Source of the DNA: Siccirubricoccus sp. G192
Lineage (GTDB): Bacteria; Pseudomonadota; Alphaproteobacteria; Acetobacterales; Acetobacteraceae
Direction: 5' to 3'
Length of the DNA stretch: 64,000 nt
Assembly (NCBI RefSeq): GCF_019084075.1
Contig: NZ_JAHREN010000001.1
Location: forward strand, 2,887,501 to 2,951,500
This document shows positions 1 to 9,036 of this stretch, one piece after another (within the stretch, counting starts at the first letter, position 1; every line of letters starts with the position of its first letter). The notes below the pieces were generated by a model, which ran no database searches, was not told the origin of the DNA, and saw only the letters and a program-made list of their open reading frames with translations. Position numbers and translations under genes: made by a program.

Positions 1-1251
1 GCAGGCAACGATACTGTCAGCTATGCGGCCGCGACCCATTCGGTCGTGGTGAACCTGGACGCCGGCATGGGCACCGGTGAAGGCAATGATGCACTCGGCT
101 CGATCGAGAACGCCATTGGCACTGCTTTCAACGACTACCTGGTGGGCAGCGAAAGCCGGAACCTGCTATCGGGCGGCAACGGCAATGACACGCTGATCGG
201 CTACGGCGAAAGCGGTCAGGATACGCTGGATGGCGGCGCAGGCCGCGACTTCGCCGATTTCCACCTGCAAGCAGCAGGGATCGCCGTCGATCTCGCGCAG
301 AACCGGGAGAACAACTACAATATCTCCCTGATCTCGATCGAAGGGGTGATCGGCACCGCCTTTGGTGATGTCATCCAGGGCGACGGGAACGCCAACTATT
401 TCGTTGGCGGGGCCGGTGACGACTTTCTCTTCGGCGGGGGCGGCAACGACACCCTGGTCGGGGGCATCGGCAGCGACATCCTGGATGGTGGAGAGGGCAA
501 GGATCTCGCCAGCTACGCCGGCTCGGCCGGCAAGCTCCATGTCGAGCTTGCCGATGGTGCCGATGCCGGCTTCGCCTTCGTCTGGAACGCCGCCGGCACC
601 GAGATCGCCGAGGCGGATGTGCTGATCTCGGTCGAGCAGGTTATCGGCACGAATTTCGACGACACCATCATGGGCAACGGCGCTGACAACTACCTGGTTG
701 GCCGCGGCGGTGCTGACTTCCTGTCCGGCGGCGCCGGCAACGATACCCTGGTGAGCGGCCAGGGGCAGGATACGCTGGATGGCGGCCTGGGCCGCGATAC
801 GGCGGATTTCTCTCAGGCGGCCTCCGGGATTTTCGTGGACCTGCAGTTCGGGAGCGAGGTGTTCAGTGGCACGCAACTCATCTCCATTGAGATCGTGGTC
901 GGCAGTGCTTTCAACGACCTGATCCTGGGCGACGGGGCCGCCAACTGGCTGACGGGCGGTGCCGGCGAGGACACGCTCAGCGGCGGTGCCGGCAATGACA
1001 CGCTGGTCGGCGGCGCCGGTGCCGATACATTCCAGTTCGGCTTCGGCTCGGGCGTGGACGTGATCCGGGATTTCCAGTCCGGGCTCGATCGGATCGAGGT
1101 CGCGGCCACAGATTTCGGCAGCCTGCCGAACGTGTTCCTTGCCGGCAGCGGGACCGACACGGTTGTCGATTTCGGTGGCGGCGACCGGCTCTACCTCGTG
1201 GGCGTGGGGCCGGGCGGGTTCAACCTAGCTACCGATCTCGTCCTGATCTGA
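1..1251 (+). CDS. RTX (hemolysin-type calcium-binding repeat) protein, C-terminal part
   Basis: The frame is open from the first base, so the gene begins outside the window; about 416 residues are visible. It has four modules of roughly 100 residues. Each contains glycine-aspartate nonapeptides of the GGxGxDxLxG type (for example GGAGNDTLVGG) followed by a conserved stretch like ISIEVVVGSAFNDLI. Such repeats bind calcium as parallel beta-rolls. The last about 70 residues (DVIRDFQSGLDRIEV and a hydrophobic end, TDLVLI) resemble the uncleaved C-terminal signal of type I secreted RTX proteins. Secretion by an ABC/T1SS exporter and folding in extracellular calcium are family inferences. The enzymatic or adhesive part, if any, is missing, so the specific role is unknown. 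A strong terminator follows. Confidence 0.9.
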   Translation, partial: AGNDTVSYAAATHSVVVNLDAGMGTGEGNDALGSIENAIGTAFNDYLVGSESRNLLSGGNGNDTLIGYGESGQDTLDGGAGRDFADFHLQAAGIAVDLAQNRENNYNISLISIEGVIGTAFGDVIQGDGNANYFVGGAGDDFLFGGGGNDTLVGGIGSDILDGGEGKDLASYAGSAGKLHVELADGADAGFAFVWNAAGTEIAEADVLISVEQVIGTNFDDTIMGNGADNYLVGRGGADFLSGGAGNDTLVSGQGQDTLDGGLGRDTADFSQAASGIFVDLQFGSEVFSGTQLISIEIVVGSAFNDLILGDGAANWLTGGAGEDTLSGGAGNDTLVGGAGADTFQFGFGSGVDVIRDFQSGLDRIEVAATDFGSLPNVFLAGSGTDTVVDFGGGDRLYLVGVGPGGFNLATDLVLI

Positions 1252-1255
1252 GGCG

Positions 1256-1287
1256 TCTTCCGGTCTTCCGGTCTTCCGGTCATCCGG
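1256..1287. repeat. 8-bp tandem repeat (TCTTCCGG), three perfect copies plus one degenerate
   Basis: TCTTCCGG occurs three times head to tail at 1256-1279, followed by TCATCCGG at 1280-1287. It lies between the stop codon of the RTX gene and its terminator, so copy-number change would not alter a protein. Confidence 0.8.
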
Positions 1288-1299
1288 CTGGCCGGCAAC

Positions 1300-1331
1300 G
1301 GGGCAGGCGCCTGGCGTGCCTGCCCCTTTTT
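1300..1331 (+). terminator. Rho-independent terminator after the RTX gene
   Basis: A perfect 9-bp stem (GGGGCAGGC at 1300-1308, GCCTGCCCC at 1318-1326) with a 9-nt loop is followed at once by TTTTT. It sits 48 bp after the stop codon. Confidence 0.88.
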
Positions 1332-1370
1332 GCGGCCCGGCCCTGTCCGGCCGGCTACGCTGAAGGCAAT

Positions 1371-2237
1371 CTATTCGGCAGGTTTCCGTCGGCGCGCCGC
1401 CCGCGCAGCCTGGCGCTCGGCCCGGTCCCGTGCCCGCTGCGTCTCCATCGCGGCTCGGCCCCGCTGGCGCGGTGGTGCTTCCTCCGCCGTGCTCTCCCCT
1501 GGCAGCGGCTTCTGCAGCACGCAGACGGATTGGCCCAGCGCATAGTTCCCCATGGGCATGGCTGCGGTGGCCGCCTCTTCATCGACGGTGATAAAGCGTG
1601 CATCGCCGTCGTGGAAACCGACCACGCTGAAGCCGAGGCGCCTGGCCCAGAGCCGCAGATCCGCACGGTGCAGAAAGACATTGAGGTGGCCCGCCATGCT
1701 CCGGCTGCGGACCCATTCGACATTGCCCTCGAAGACCGGCCAGGTCTGCGCGACGGCGAATTCCAGGAAGGAGAAGATCACCTTGCCGCCCGGCCGCAGC
1801 GCCCGGAGCGATTCGGCAAGGTAGACATAGGATTCCTCGGCCAGCAGATGCGTGAAGACCGAGAAGAACACGACGAAATCGGCCTCTCCGTCGGGCACCG
1901 GCAGGATAATTCTATCCACCGGCTCGAATCGGAAATCCGCCCGCCCGACCTTGCGGCGCGCATAGTCGAGCAGCGCCGGCACCACATCCGTGCCGATATA
2001 GCGCAGCCCCGGATACCGCGCGAGTTGGGTGGCGAGGCGGCCGGAACCGCAGCCCGCATCCACCACGCAGGAGTCCGGCGCCAACCCGTTGCCGCGCAGC
2101 AGGGCATGTTCGAGCACGCCGAAGCGTTCATAATCGCCACCCACGGCACGGGCCGCGGCCTCATCCTCGGGAAGCGAATTGAGAAGGCCGCTGACCATCT
2201 GCTCATAGGTCAGCAGGTAGCGGAACTGGCTGCTCAT
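1371..2237 (-). CDS. Class I SAM-dependent methyltransferase
   Basis: A 288-residue protein. The Rossmann SAM-binding motif I is clear (VVDAGCGSGRLATQLAR), followed by an acidic residue after strand 2 (YIGTDVVPALLDYAR) and a motif II/III region (DFVVFFSVFTHL, LRPGGKVIFSFLEF). The C-terminal tail is Lys/Arg/Ala-rich (RDRAERQAARAARRRKPAE). I chose the ATG at 2237 because TGGAG lies 7 nt upstream; the open frame extends further but without homology-like sequence. It follows the epimerase on the same strand with a 41-bp gap, so the two may be cotranscribed. A role in modifying a sugar or lipid of the cell surface is suggested only by the neighbours; the substrate is unknown. Confidence 0.8.
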   Translation of the reverse strand: MSSQFRYLLTYEQMVSGLLNSLPEDEAAARAVGGDYERFGVLEHALLRGNGLAPDSCVVDAGCGSGRLATQLARYPGLRYIGTDVVPALLDYARRKVGRADFRFEPVDRIILPVPDGEADFVVFFSVFTHLLAEESYVYLAESLRALRPGGKVIFSFLEFAVAQTWPVFEGNVEWVRSRSMAGHLNVFLHRADLRLWARRLGFSVVGFHDGDARFITVDEEAATAAMPMGNYALGQSVCVLQKPLPGESTAEEAPPRQRGRAAMETQRARDRAERQAARAARRRKPAE

Positions 2238-2278
2238 GCTATGCTCCAAATACCCGAGGTGCTGCGCCGGCCGTGGTG

Positions 2279-3280
2279 TCAGATTCCGTAGTATTCCCGG
2301 AACCAAGCGACGAAGCTGGCGATGCCGGTCACGATATCCGTGCCGGGGCGATAGCCGGTCAGGGCATGCAGCAACGTCGTGTCCGCCCAGGTCTTCAGCA
2401 CCTCGCCGGGCTGCATCTCCACCAGGTTGCGGATCGCCTCGCGGCCCGTGGCGCCTTCGATCGCGGCGATGAAATCCAGCAACTGCACCGGCTGCGCATT
2501 GCCGATATTCACCACGCGGAAGGGTGCCGCCGGGCTGACCGAATCGCACTCCGCCAGCCTTCGCCCGCGCTCCGGCACCACGTCCACCAGGCGGATGATG
2601 GACTCGACCAGGTCGTCGATATGGGTGAAATCACGCTCCATCAGGCCGTGATTGTGGATGTTGATGGGGCGCCCGTGCAGGATGGCATCGGTGAATTTGA
2701 AGGGCGCCATGTCCGGCCGGCCCCATGGGCCATAGACGGTGAAAAAGCGGAAGGCCGTGACCGGCTGGTTCCAGAGATGCGCATAACTATGCCCGACATG
2801 CTCCGTCGCCAGCTTGCTTGCGGCGTAGATGTTGAGCGGCGTGGCGACAGCATCGGTTTCGCGGAACGGCATCTCCGTATTCGCGCCATAGGCGGAGCTG
2901 GTGGAGGCCATCAGCAGGTGGCGCACCGGATGCTGCCGGCACGCCTCGAAAAGGCTGTAGGTTCCGAGGATGTTGCTATGGATGTAACTTGCCGGATGCT
3001 CCAGCGCGTAGCGGACCCCGGCCTGGGCGGCGAGATGCACCACCACTTCCGGCGCCTCGGCGGCCAGCAGCCGCTCCAGCGGCGCCACGTCGGCGAGGTC
3101 GAGGGGATGCGCCCGGAATGCAGGGTATTGCGCAAGGATGGCGTGCCGCGCTTCCTTCAGGCGCAGGTCGTAATAGGGCACCATCGAGTCGATGCCGGCA
3201 ACGGCATGGCCATCCTGCAGCAGCCGCCGGGCGATATGGAAGCCGATGAACCCGGCGCTGCCGGTGACCAGAACCTTCAT
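2279..3280 (-). CDS. NAD-dependent epimerase, probable UDP-glucuronate 4-epimerase
   Basis: A 333-residue extended short-chain dehydrogenase. It has the NAD motif GSAGFIGF near residues 7-14, a SSAYG segment, and the catalytic YAASK near residues 151-155. The stretch TVYGPWGRPDMAPFKF plus the MERDFTHIDD segment is highly characteristic of the LspL/CapI UDP-glucuronate 4-epimerases, whose length (about 335) it matches. The reaction would convert UDP-glucuronate to UDP-galacturonate in the cytoplasm. The start at 3280 places the Rossmann fold at the N-terminus, although the ribosome-binding site is weak. It diverges from a nucleotide-sugar dehydrogenase that could supply its uronate substrate. 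Use on an N-acetylated sugar, as in WbpP/TviC systems, remains possible. Confidence 0.85.
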   Translation of the reverse strand: MKVLVTGSAGFIGFHIARRLLQDGHAVAGIDSMVPYYDLRLKEARHAILAQYPAFRAHPLDLADVAPLERLLAAEAPEVVVHLAAQAGVRYALEHPASYIHSNILGTYSLFEACRQHPVRHLLMASTSSAYGANTEMPFRETDAVATPLNIYAASKLATEHVGHSYAHLWNQPVTAFRFFTVYGPWGRPDMAPFKFTDAILHGRPINIHNHGLMERDFTHIDDLVESIIRLVDVVPERGRRLAECDSVSPAAPFRVVNIGNAQPVQLLDFIAAIEGATGREAIRNLVEMQPGEVLKTWADTTLLHALTGYRPGTDIVTGIASFVAWFREYYGI

Positions 3281-3407
3281 TGTGCGGCCGCCCGGAAGCC
3301 TCATGAACGGGTTCTGTCCTAAGTCCGGCCTGACATGCTGTCCAGAGCGGGCGGGTGGCCGGATGGCAGCCTCGGCGCGAGAAATCCGCATGATATTCTA
3401 TTGAGGA

Positions 3408-3436
3408 TTGATTCGCGGGCAGGCTCACGCGATTAT
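3408..3436 (+). promoter_or_regulatory. Candidate sigma-70 promoter, possibly giving a leaderless mRNA
   Basis: TTGATT at 3408-3413, a 17-bp spacer and GATTAT at 3431-3436 form a partial -35/-10 pair in the 162-bp divergent region. Transcription would start about 7 nt after the -10 box, which is the ATG at 3443 itself. That agrees with the absence of a good ribosome-binding site there. Confidence 0.3.
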
Positions 3437-3442
3437 CCTTGC

Positions 3443-4825
3443 ATGCTGGATGCGATGGAACGGCCCGGTGGTTTCACGGCCCTCGCCGGGGCGCCATCCG
3501 ACTGCGACGCCCTGGCGCGAGGTTTCCAGAACCGGACGGCGAAGGTTGCAGTGATGGGGCTCGGCCATGTCGGCCTGCCGCTCGCGCTGGCTGTGGCTGG
3601 CGCCGGCTTCGCCACGATCGGCCTCGATACCGATGCGGAGAAGATCGGCCGCCTCGCCGTCGGCGAAAGTCCGATGCGCCAGATATCGGGGGAAGCGCTG
3701 CGGGTCGTGCAGCGCCTCGGCCGTTTCGAGGTGGCGGTGGATTGCGCCGGCTTGGCGGCGGCCGATGCGATCCTGATCTGCGTGCCAACCCCGCTCGGCC
3801 GGCACCGCGAGCCGGACCTTGCCTGTGTGGAGGCGGCGGCACGGCAGATCGCCCGGCATCTTCGGCCGAGCCAGTTGATCGTGCTGGAATCCACCACCTA
3901 TCCGGGCACCAGCCGTGAGGTGGTGCTGCCGATCCTGGAGGCCACCGGCCTTACCTGCGGCCGCGACTTCTTCTTCGCCTATTCGCCGGAGCGTGAGGAC
4001 CCCGGCAATGCCGAGTTCCGCACCGCCGGCATCCCGAAGGTGGTGGGCGGCGCGGATGCGGCATCCCTCCATGTGGCGCTTGCGCTCTACGGCGCCGTGG
4101 TGGACCGCACCGTGCCGGTGGACAGCCTGGAGACGGCGGAGGCGGTGAAGCTCACCGAAAACGTCTTCCGCGCCGTCAACATCGCCCTGGTGAATGAGCT
4201 GAAGCTGGTCTACGGCGCCATGGGCATCGATGTGTGGAAGGTGATCGAGGCGGCGGGCACCAAGCCCTTCGGCTACATGCCCTTCTGGCCTGGCCCGGGC
4301 CTGGGCGGCCACTGCATCCCGATCGACCCCTTCTACCTGACCTGGAAGGCACGGGCGCATGGCGTCTCCACCCGATTCGTGGAACTGGCGGGCGAGATCA
4401 ATACCGCCATGCCGCATTACGTGCTGGACCGGCTGGTGCAAGCGCTGGATGCGGGGCAGCAGCGCGGCCTCAAGGGAAGCCGCATCCTTGTGCTGGGGCT
4501 CGGCTACAAGCGGAACCTGGATGATGTGCGGGAAAGCCCGGCGCTGCGGCTGATGGAATTGCTGGAAGCACGCGGTGCCACGGCCAGCTACTTCGACCCG
4601 CTGGTGCCCTGCGTCCCGAACCTGCCGGAGCATCCGGGCTTGGCCGGCCGCAGCTCCATCGGCTGGTCGGCGGCGGCGCTCCGGGCACATGACGCGGCGC
4701 TGATCGCCACCGACCATGACGCGGTGGACTACGCCATGCTGGTGGCGGAGTCTCGGCTGGTGGTGGACACCCGCAATGTCTGCGCCCGGCTGGGCCTGAC
4801 GGGCGCCAGTATCGTCAAGGCATGA
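3443..4825 (+). CDS. Nucleotide sugar dehydrogenase (UDP-GlcNAc/UDP-hexose 6-dehydrogenase, WbpA-like)
   Basis: A 460-residue UDP-sugar 6-dehydrogenase. It shows the NAD motif MGLGHVGLPLA near residue 39, the CVPTPLG segment, LESTTYPGTSREVV, and the catalytic cysteine in GPGLGGHCIPIDPFYL near residue 291. The C-terminal UDP-binding domain carries LGLGYKRNLDDVRESPA. The PFYLTWKA segment and the ERxDPGN motif favour the WbpA branch (UDP-N-acetylhexosamine dehydrogenases) over plain Ugd. It makes a UDP-uronic acid by a four-electron NAD-dependent oxidation. A second possible start is the ATG at 3455, preceded by GGA. It ends 6 bp from the convergent prpE gene. Together with the divergent epimerase it would make a 4-epimerised UDP-uronate for surface polysaccharide. 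Confidence 0.88.
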   Translation: MLDAMERPGGFTALAGAPSDCDALARGFQNRTAKVAVMGLGHVGLPLALAVAGAGFATIGLDTDAEKIGRLAVGESPMRQISGEALRVVQRLGRFEVAVDCAGLAAADAILICVPTPLGRHREPDLACVEAAARQIARHLRPSQLIVLESTTYPGTSREVVLPILEATGLTCGRDFFFAYSPEREDPGNAEFRTAGIPKVVGGADAASLHVALALYGAVVDRTVPVDSLETAEAVKLTENVFRAVNIALVNELKLVYGAMGIDVWKVIEAAGTKPFGYMPFWPGPGLGGHCIPIDPFYLTWKARAHGVSTRFVELAGEINTAMPHYVLDRLVQALDAGQQRGLKGSRILVLGLGYKRNLDDVRESPALRLMELLEARGATASYFDPLVPCVPNLPEHPGLAGRSSIGWSAAALRAHDAALIATDHDAVDYAMLVAESRLVVDTRNVCARLGLTGASIVKA

Positions 4826-4831
4826 CTCCGT

Positions 4832-6736
4832 TCAGCGCATCGCGGCGCGCAGCGTGCCCTCCATCTCGTCGAGGATGGCCGGGTCGTCGATGGTGGGTGG
4901 CACCACATACTCCTCGCCATCCGCGATCTTGCGCAGAGTGCCGCGCAGGATCTTGCCGCTGCGGGTCTTGGGCAGCCGCGACACCACCTGCGCATCCTTG
5001 AAGGCTGCCACCGGGCCGATGCGGTCGCGCACCATGCCAATGAGGTCTTGGGTGATCTCCGCCTCGCTCCGGGTCACGCCGGCTTTCAGCACCACCAGGC
5101 CGAGCGGCACCTGGCCCTTCAGGCTGTCCTTCACGCCCACCACGGCGCATTCCGCCACATCCGGGTGGCTCGCCAGCACTTCCTCCATGGCGCCGGTGCT
5201 CAGGCGGTGGCCGGCGACGTTGATGATGTCGTCGGTGCGGGACATGACCCAGACATAGCCCTCCGCATCCACCATCCCGGCATCGCCGCTGTTGTAGTAG
5301 CCGGGGAAGGCATCGAGATAGCTTTCGCGGAACCGGCCATCGGCATGCCAGAGCGTCGGCAGGCAGGAGGGCGGCAGGGGCAGCCGCACCGCGAGGCTGC
5401 CGATCTGCCCGGGCGGCGCCGGCTGCCCGGCCTCGTCCAGTGCCACCACCTCATAGCCAGGCGCCGCCTTGCCGCCGGAGCCCGGGCGCATCGGGAAGAG
5501 GCCGAGGCCACGGAAGCCGCCGGTGATGGTCCAGCCCGTCTCGGTCTGCCACCAATGGTCCACCACCGGCTTGCCCAGCAATTCGGCGGACCAGAGGGCG
5601 GTGGCGGGGTCGCAGCGCTCGCCCGCGAGGAACAGCGCCTCCAGTGCCGAGAGGTCGTATCGCGCCAGCAGCCTGCCCTGCGGGTCTTCCTTCTTGATGG
5701 CGCGGATGGCGGTGGGCGCGGTGAACAGCACCTTCACCCCATGCTCGGCGCAGACCCGCCAATAGGCACCGGCATCCGGCGTGCCGACCGGCTTGCCCTC
5801 ATAGAGCACGGTGGTGCAGCCGGCGAGCAGCGGCGCATAGACGATGTAGCTGTGCCCCACCACCCAGCCGACATCGGAAGCCGCCCAGAAGACATCGCCG
5901 GCGCCGACGCCATAGACCATGCGCATGGAGTTCCACAGCGCCACCGCATGGCCGCCATTGTCGCGGAGGATGCCCTTGGGCTTTCCCGTCGTGCCGCTGG
6001 TATAGAGGATATAGAGCGGATCGGTCGCCGCCACCGGCACGCAGGGATGCGGTGCGGCGGCAGCCTCGGCCTCCAGCAGGTCGTGGTCGCGGCCGGGCTT
6101 CAGTGCCGCCGTGGCCTCGGGGCGTTGCAGGATCAGGCAGGCGTCCGGCTTGTGTGGCGAGAGGTCGATCGCCGCATCCAGCAGCGGCTTGTAGGCCACG
6201 ACGCGTCCCGGCTCCAATCCGCAGGAGGCCGAGACCACCACTCTCGGCTTCGCATCCGCGATGCGGGCCGCAAGCTCGGCCGCCGCGAAGCCACCGAAGA
6301 CCACGGAATGCACCGCGCCCAGCCTGGCGCAGGCCAGCATGGCGATCGGCGCCTCCGGCACCATCGGCAGGTAGATCACCACCCGGTCGCCGGCGCCCAC
6401 GCCGAGCGCCGCAAGCGCCCCCGCCAGCTTCGCCACGCGCTGCAGCAATTGGCCGTAGCTGATGCGCTCGACCCGCCCGGCCATTGGGCTGTCATAGATG
6501 ATCGCGGCCTGCTCGCCGCGCCCGGCCGCGACATGGCGGTCCACCGCATTGTGGCAGGTATTCAACCGGCCGCCCGGAAACCACAGGCCATAGACGCCGA
6601 GCCCGGGGTCAAAGACCCGGGCCGGCGGGGTTTCCCAGTCGATGCCGCGCGCCGCCTCCGCCCAGAAGGCATTCGGGTCGCGTTGCCAGGCGGCATAGGT
6701 TTCGTCGTAGCGGCTTGCGCCGGTGCGGCCCTCCAT
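4832..6736 (-). CDS. prpE: Propionyl-CoA synthetase (acetyl-CoA synthetase family)
   Basis: A 634-residue AMP-forming acyl-CoA synthetase. It has the N-terminal ACAS segment (YAAWQRDPNAFWAEAA), the P-loop-like YTSGTTGKPKG near residue 244, and the core WWQTETGW. It also has RTDDIINVAGHRLSTG and the acetylatable lysine in LPKTRSGKILRGT near residue 594. GHRLSTG (rather than GHRLGT) is the usual sign of PrpE against Acs. It activates propionate, and probably acetate, to the CoA thioester in the cytoplasm. The ATG at 6736 is preceded by GGGGAGAG at good spacing. It diverges from the actP operon, which imports short-chain acids, so uptake and activation lie side by side. Confidence 0.9.
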   Translation of the reverse strand: MEGRTGASRYDETYAAWQRDPNAFWAEAARGIDWETPPARVFDPGLGVYGLWFPGGRLNTCHNAVDRHVAAGRGEQAAIIYDSPMAGRVERISYGQLLQRVAKLAGALAALGVGAGDRVVIYLPMVPEAPIAMLACARLGAVHSVVFGGFAAAELAARIADAKPRVVVSASCGLEPGRVVAYKPLLDAAIDLSPHKPDACLILQRPEATAALKPGRDHDLLEAEAAAAPHPCVPVAATDPLYILYTSGTTGKPKGILRDNGGHAVALWNSMRMVYGVGAGDVFWAASDVGWVVGHSYIVYAPLLAGCTTVLYEGKPVGTPDAGAYWRVCAEHGVKVLFTAPTAIRAIKKEDPQGRLLARYDLSALEALFLAGERCDPATALWSAELLGKPVVDHWWQTETGWTITGGFRGLGLFPMRPGSGGKAAPGYEVVALDEAGQPAPPGQIGSLAVRLPLPPSCLPTLWHADGRFRESYLDAFPGYYNSGDAGMVDAEGYVWVMSRTDDIINVAGHRLSTGAMEEVLASHPDVAECAVVGVKDSLKGQVPLGLVVLKAGVTRSEAEITQDLIGMVRDRIGPVAAFKDAQVVSRLPKTRSGKILRGTLRKIADGEEYVVPPTIDDPAILDEMEGTLRAAMR

Positions 6737-6824
6737 GATGGCTCTCCCCGATCCCTCGTTCCTTAGCGTGGCAAGCCCGTCCGGCCGCCACAAGCGGGCT
6801 GTAGCGGCGCATCAGCCCCGACGG

Positions 6825-6850
6825 GGAACAGTAAACAACCCGTGAACGTA
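6825..6850 (+). promoter_or_regulatory. Candidate EcfG-type (general stress response) promoter of the actP operon
   Basis: GGAAC at 6825-6829, a 17-bp spacer and CGTA at 6847-6850 match the alphaproteobacterial EcfG consensus (GGAAC-N16/17-CGTT) with one mismatch. It lies in the divergent region 132 bp before the DUF485 start. Found by eye only. Confidence 0.28.
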
Positions 6851-6981
6851 AGCTGCTTTGCGCATGATCAATGCGGCGTCACCCTGGTGGTAGCAAGGGT
6901 GGGCCGAGGCCCGCAGCGGCCCTCCACCGCGTCACCAGGCCAGGCCGGCAAGGCTTGGCCGCTGCAAGGGAAGGCTCGCTT

Positions 6982-7287
6982 ATGGCAGATGGTGCCTACC
7001 GCAGAGTTCTGGGCAACCCGAAATTCCAGGAACTCGTCCGCACCCGGTCAGGCTTCGCCTGGACGCTGGCGGTGATCATGCTGGTCATCTATCTCGGCTT
7101 CATCCTGCTGGTCGCCTTCGCGCATGACCTGATGGCGATGAAGATCGGCGGCGGCGTCACCTCGCTCGGCATCGTGCTGGGACTGGTGGTGATCGTTTCG
7201 GCCTTCCTGCTGACCGGCATCTATGTCCATCGGGCCAATACCCGCTTCGACGACCTGACCCGCGACCTGACGAAGGAGCTTTCCTGA
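6982..7287 (+). CDS. yjcH: DUF485 membrane protein (YjcH-like) of the acetate symporter operon
   Basis: A 101-residue protein with two predicted membrane helices (about residues 27-47 and 62-82) between polar ends. The N-terminal motif [19 protein letters not shown] is typical of DUF485. The family is encoded almost always directly before an acetate/solute symporter and is thought to be an accessory subunit, but its mechanism is not settled. The ATG at 6982 has AAGG upstream, and this start removes a non-hydrophobic extension. Its TGA overlaps the ATG of actP by one base (TGATG), which implies translational coupling. Confidence 0.88.
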   Translation: MADGAYRRVLGNPKFQELVRTRSGFAWTLAVIMLVIYLGFILLVAFAHDLMAMKIGGGVTSLGIVLGLVVIVSAFLLTGIYVHRANTRFDDLTRDLTKELS

Positions 7288-8984
7288 TGCGCGGGCGATT
7301 CACGCTGCCGCTCGCCGCCGCCATGCTTGGCGGGGCGGGAGCGCTCGGCACGGCACTCGCGGCCGGTGCCATCGAAGGCGCGGTGGAGAAGCAGGGGCTG
7401 AACCTGGCGGCCATCGTCATGTTCCTGCTCTTCGTCGCCGGCACCCTGGTCATCACCTACAGGGCCGCAGCCTCTAGCAAGTCAGCCGCGGATTTTTACG
7501 CGGCCGGCGGTGGCATCACCGGCTTCCAGAACGGCCTGGCGATCGCCGGCGACTACATGTCGGCTGCGAGCTTCCTCGGCATTTCCGGCCTGGTCTTTGC
7601 CAGCGGCTTCGACGGGCTGATCTATTCCATCGGCTTCCTGGTGGGCTGGCCGATCGTGCTGTTCCTGATTGCCGAGCGGCTGCGGAACCTCGGCAAATTC
7701 ACCTTTGCCGATGTCGCCTCCTTCCGGCTGGACCAGACGCAGATCCGCATCCTGTCGGCGACCGGCACCCTGGTGGTGGTGGCCTTCTACCTGATCGCGC
7801 AGATGGTCGGCGCGGGGAAGCTGATCCAGCTCCTGTTCGGACTCGACTACCTCTATGCCGTGGTGATCGTCGGCGCGCTGATGATCGTCTATGTCGCCTT
7901 CGGCGGCATGAAGGCCACGACCTGGGTGCAGATCATCAAGGCCTGCCTGCTGCTGGCCGGCGCCACCTTCATGGCGCTCGCGGTGCTCTGGCAGTTCGGC
8001 TTCAATCCCGAGCGGATGTTCGCCGAGGCGGTGGCGGTCCATCCCAAGGGCGATGCCATCATGGCGCCGGGCGGGCTGGTGGCCGATCCGATCTCCACCA
8101 TCTCGCTGGGCCTGGCGCTGATGTTCGGGACGGCCGGGCTGCCGCATATCCTGATGCGCTTCTTCACGGTCTCGGATGCGCGGGCGGCACGTAAATCGGT
8201 CTTCTACGCCACCGGCTTCATCGCCTATTTCTACATCCTCACCTTCATCATCGGCTTTGGCGCCATCACCTTCCTGATGACCGATCCGGCCTACTACACG
8301 GCGGGGGTGGGCGGCGTGATCAACAAGGTGGGCGGCCTGATAGGCGGCACCAACATGGCGGCGATCCACCTGGCCAATGCGGTGGGCGGCAGCCTTTTCC
8401 TGGGCTTCATCTCGGCAGTGGCCTTCGCGACCATCCTCGCCGTGGTGGCCGGGCTGACGCTCTCGGGCGCCTCGGCGGTGAGCCATGACCTCTATGCCGA
8501 GGTGATCGCCCGCGGCCGCGCCAATGAACGCAAGGAGGTCAATATCTCGAAGACCACCGCCGTTTTCATCGGCATCGTCGCCATCGTGCTCGGCTATGTC
8601 TTCGAGAACCAGAACGTCGCCTTCATGGTGGGCCTCGCCTTCGCGGTGGCGGCGAGCTGTAACTTTCCCGTCCTGCTGATGAGCACGATGTGGAAGGGCT
8701 GCACCACGCGCGGCGCGATGTGGGGCGGCTTCCTCGGGCTGATCAGCGCGGTGGTGATGGTGGTGCTGTCCAAGGCGGTCTGGGTGCAGACCTTCGGGTT
8801 TCCGCAGGCGCTGTTCCCCTATGACAACCCGGCGCTCTTCTCCATGACCCTCGCCTTCGCCGGCATCTGGCTGGTCTCCAAGGCCGATGCCAGCCAGCGG
8901 GCGCGCGCCGAAATCGCCTCCTACGACGCGCAATACGTGCGATCGGAGACCGGCATCGGCGCCGCCTCCGCCCACCTGCACTGA
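7287..8984 (+). CDS. actP: Cation/acetate symporter, sodium:solute symporter family
   Basis: A 565-residue protein with an N-terminal hydrophobic segment that may be a cleaved signal, then about 13 membrane helices. Family signatures are visible: [30 protein letters not shown] near the start, where the last part lines the sodium and substrate sites, and [29 protein letters not shown] and [12 protein letters not shown] are also present. It should import acetate and related short-chain carboxylates using the cation gradient. Its start overlaps the DUF485 stop. A GC-rich hairpin with a T-run follows the stop codon, before the DUF294 gene. The divergent prpE encodes the matching activating enzyme. 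Confidence 0.92.
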   Translation: MRGRFTLPLAAAMLGGAGALGTALAAGAIEGAVEKQGLNLAAIVMFLLFVAGTLVITYRAAASSKSAADFYAAGGGITGFQNGLAIAGDYMSAASFLGISGLVFASGFDGLIYSIGFLVGWPIVLFLIAERLRNLGKFTFADVASFRLDQTQIRILSATGTLVVVAFYLIAQMVGAGKLIQLLFGLDYLYAVVIVGALMIVYVAFGGMKATTWVQIIKACLLLAGATFMALAVLWQFGFNPERMFAEAVAVHPKGDAIMAPGGLVADPISTISLGLALMFGTAGLPHILMRFFTVSDARAARKSVFYATGFIAYFYILTFIIGFGAITFLMTDPAYYTAGVGGVINKVGGLIGGTNMAAIHLANAVGGSLFLGFISAVAFATILAVVAGLTLSGASAVSHDLYAEVIARGRANERKEVNISKTTAVFIGIVAIVLGYVFENQNVAFMVGLAFAVAASCNFPVLLMSTMWKGCTTRGAMWGGFLGLISAVVMVVLSKAVWVQTFGFPQALFPYDNPALFSMTLAFAGIWLVSKADASQRARAEIASYDAQYVRSETGIGAASAHLH

Positions 8985-8991
8985 AGGGCCT

Positions 8992-9032
8992 GCGGGCGGG
9001 GCCGTCTCCAGCTCCGCCCGCCTGCAATTTTT
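8992..9032 (+). terminator. Possible intra-operon attenuator/terminator after actP
   Basis: GCGGGCGG (8992-8999) pairs with CCGCCCGC (9014-9021) across a 14-nt loop; a T5 run follows at 9028-9032, six bases after the stem. The gap between stem and T-run makes it weaker than a standard terminator. Partial termination would lower expression of the two downstream genes. Confidence 0.35.
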
Positions 9033-9036
9033 CGCC

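Noticed and set aside
5048..6766. 572-codon open frame antisense to prpE
   Set aside because: Low-complexity Arg/His/Gly-rich translation; prpE on the other strand is certain.
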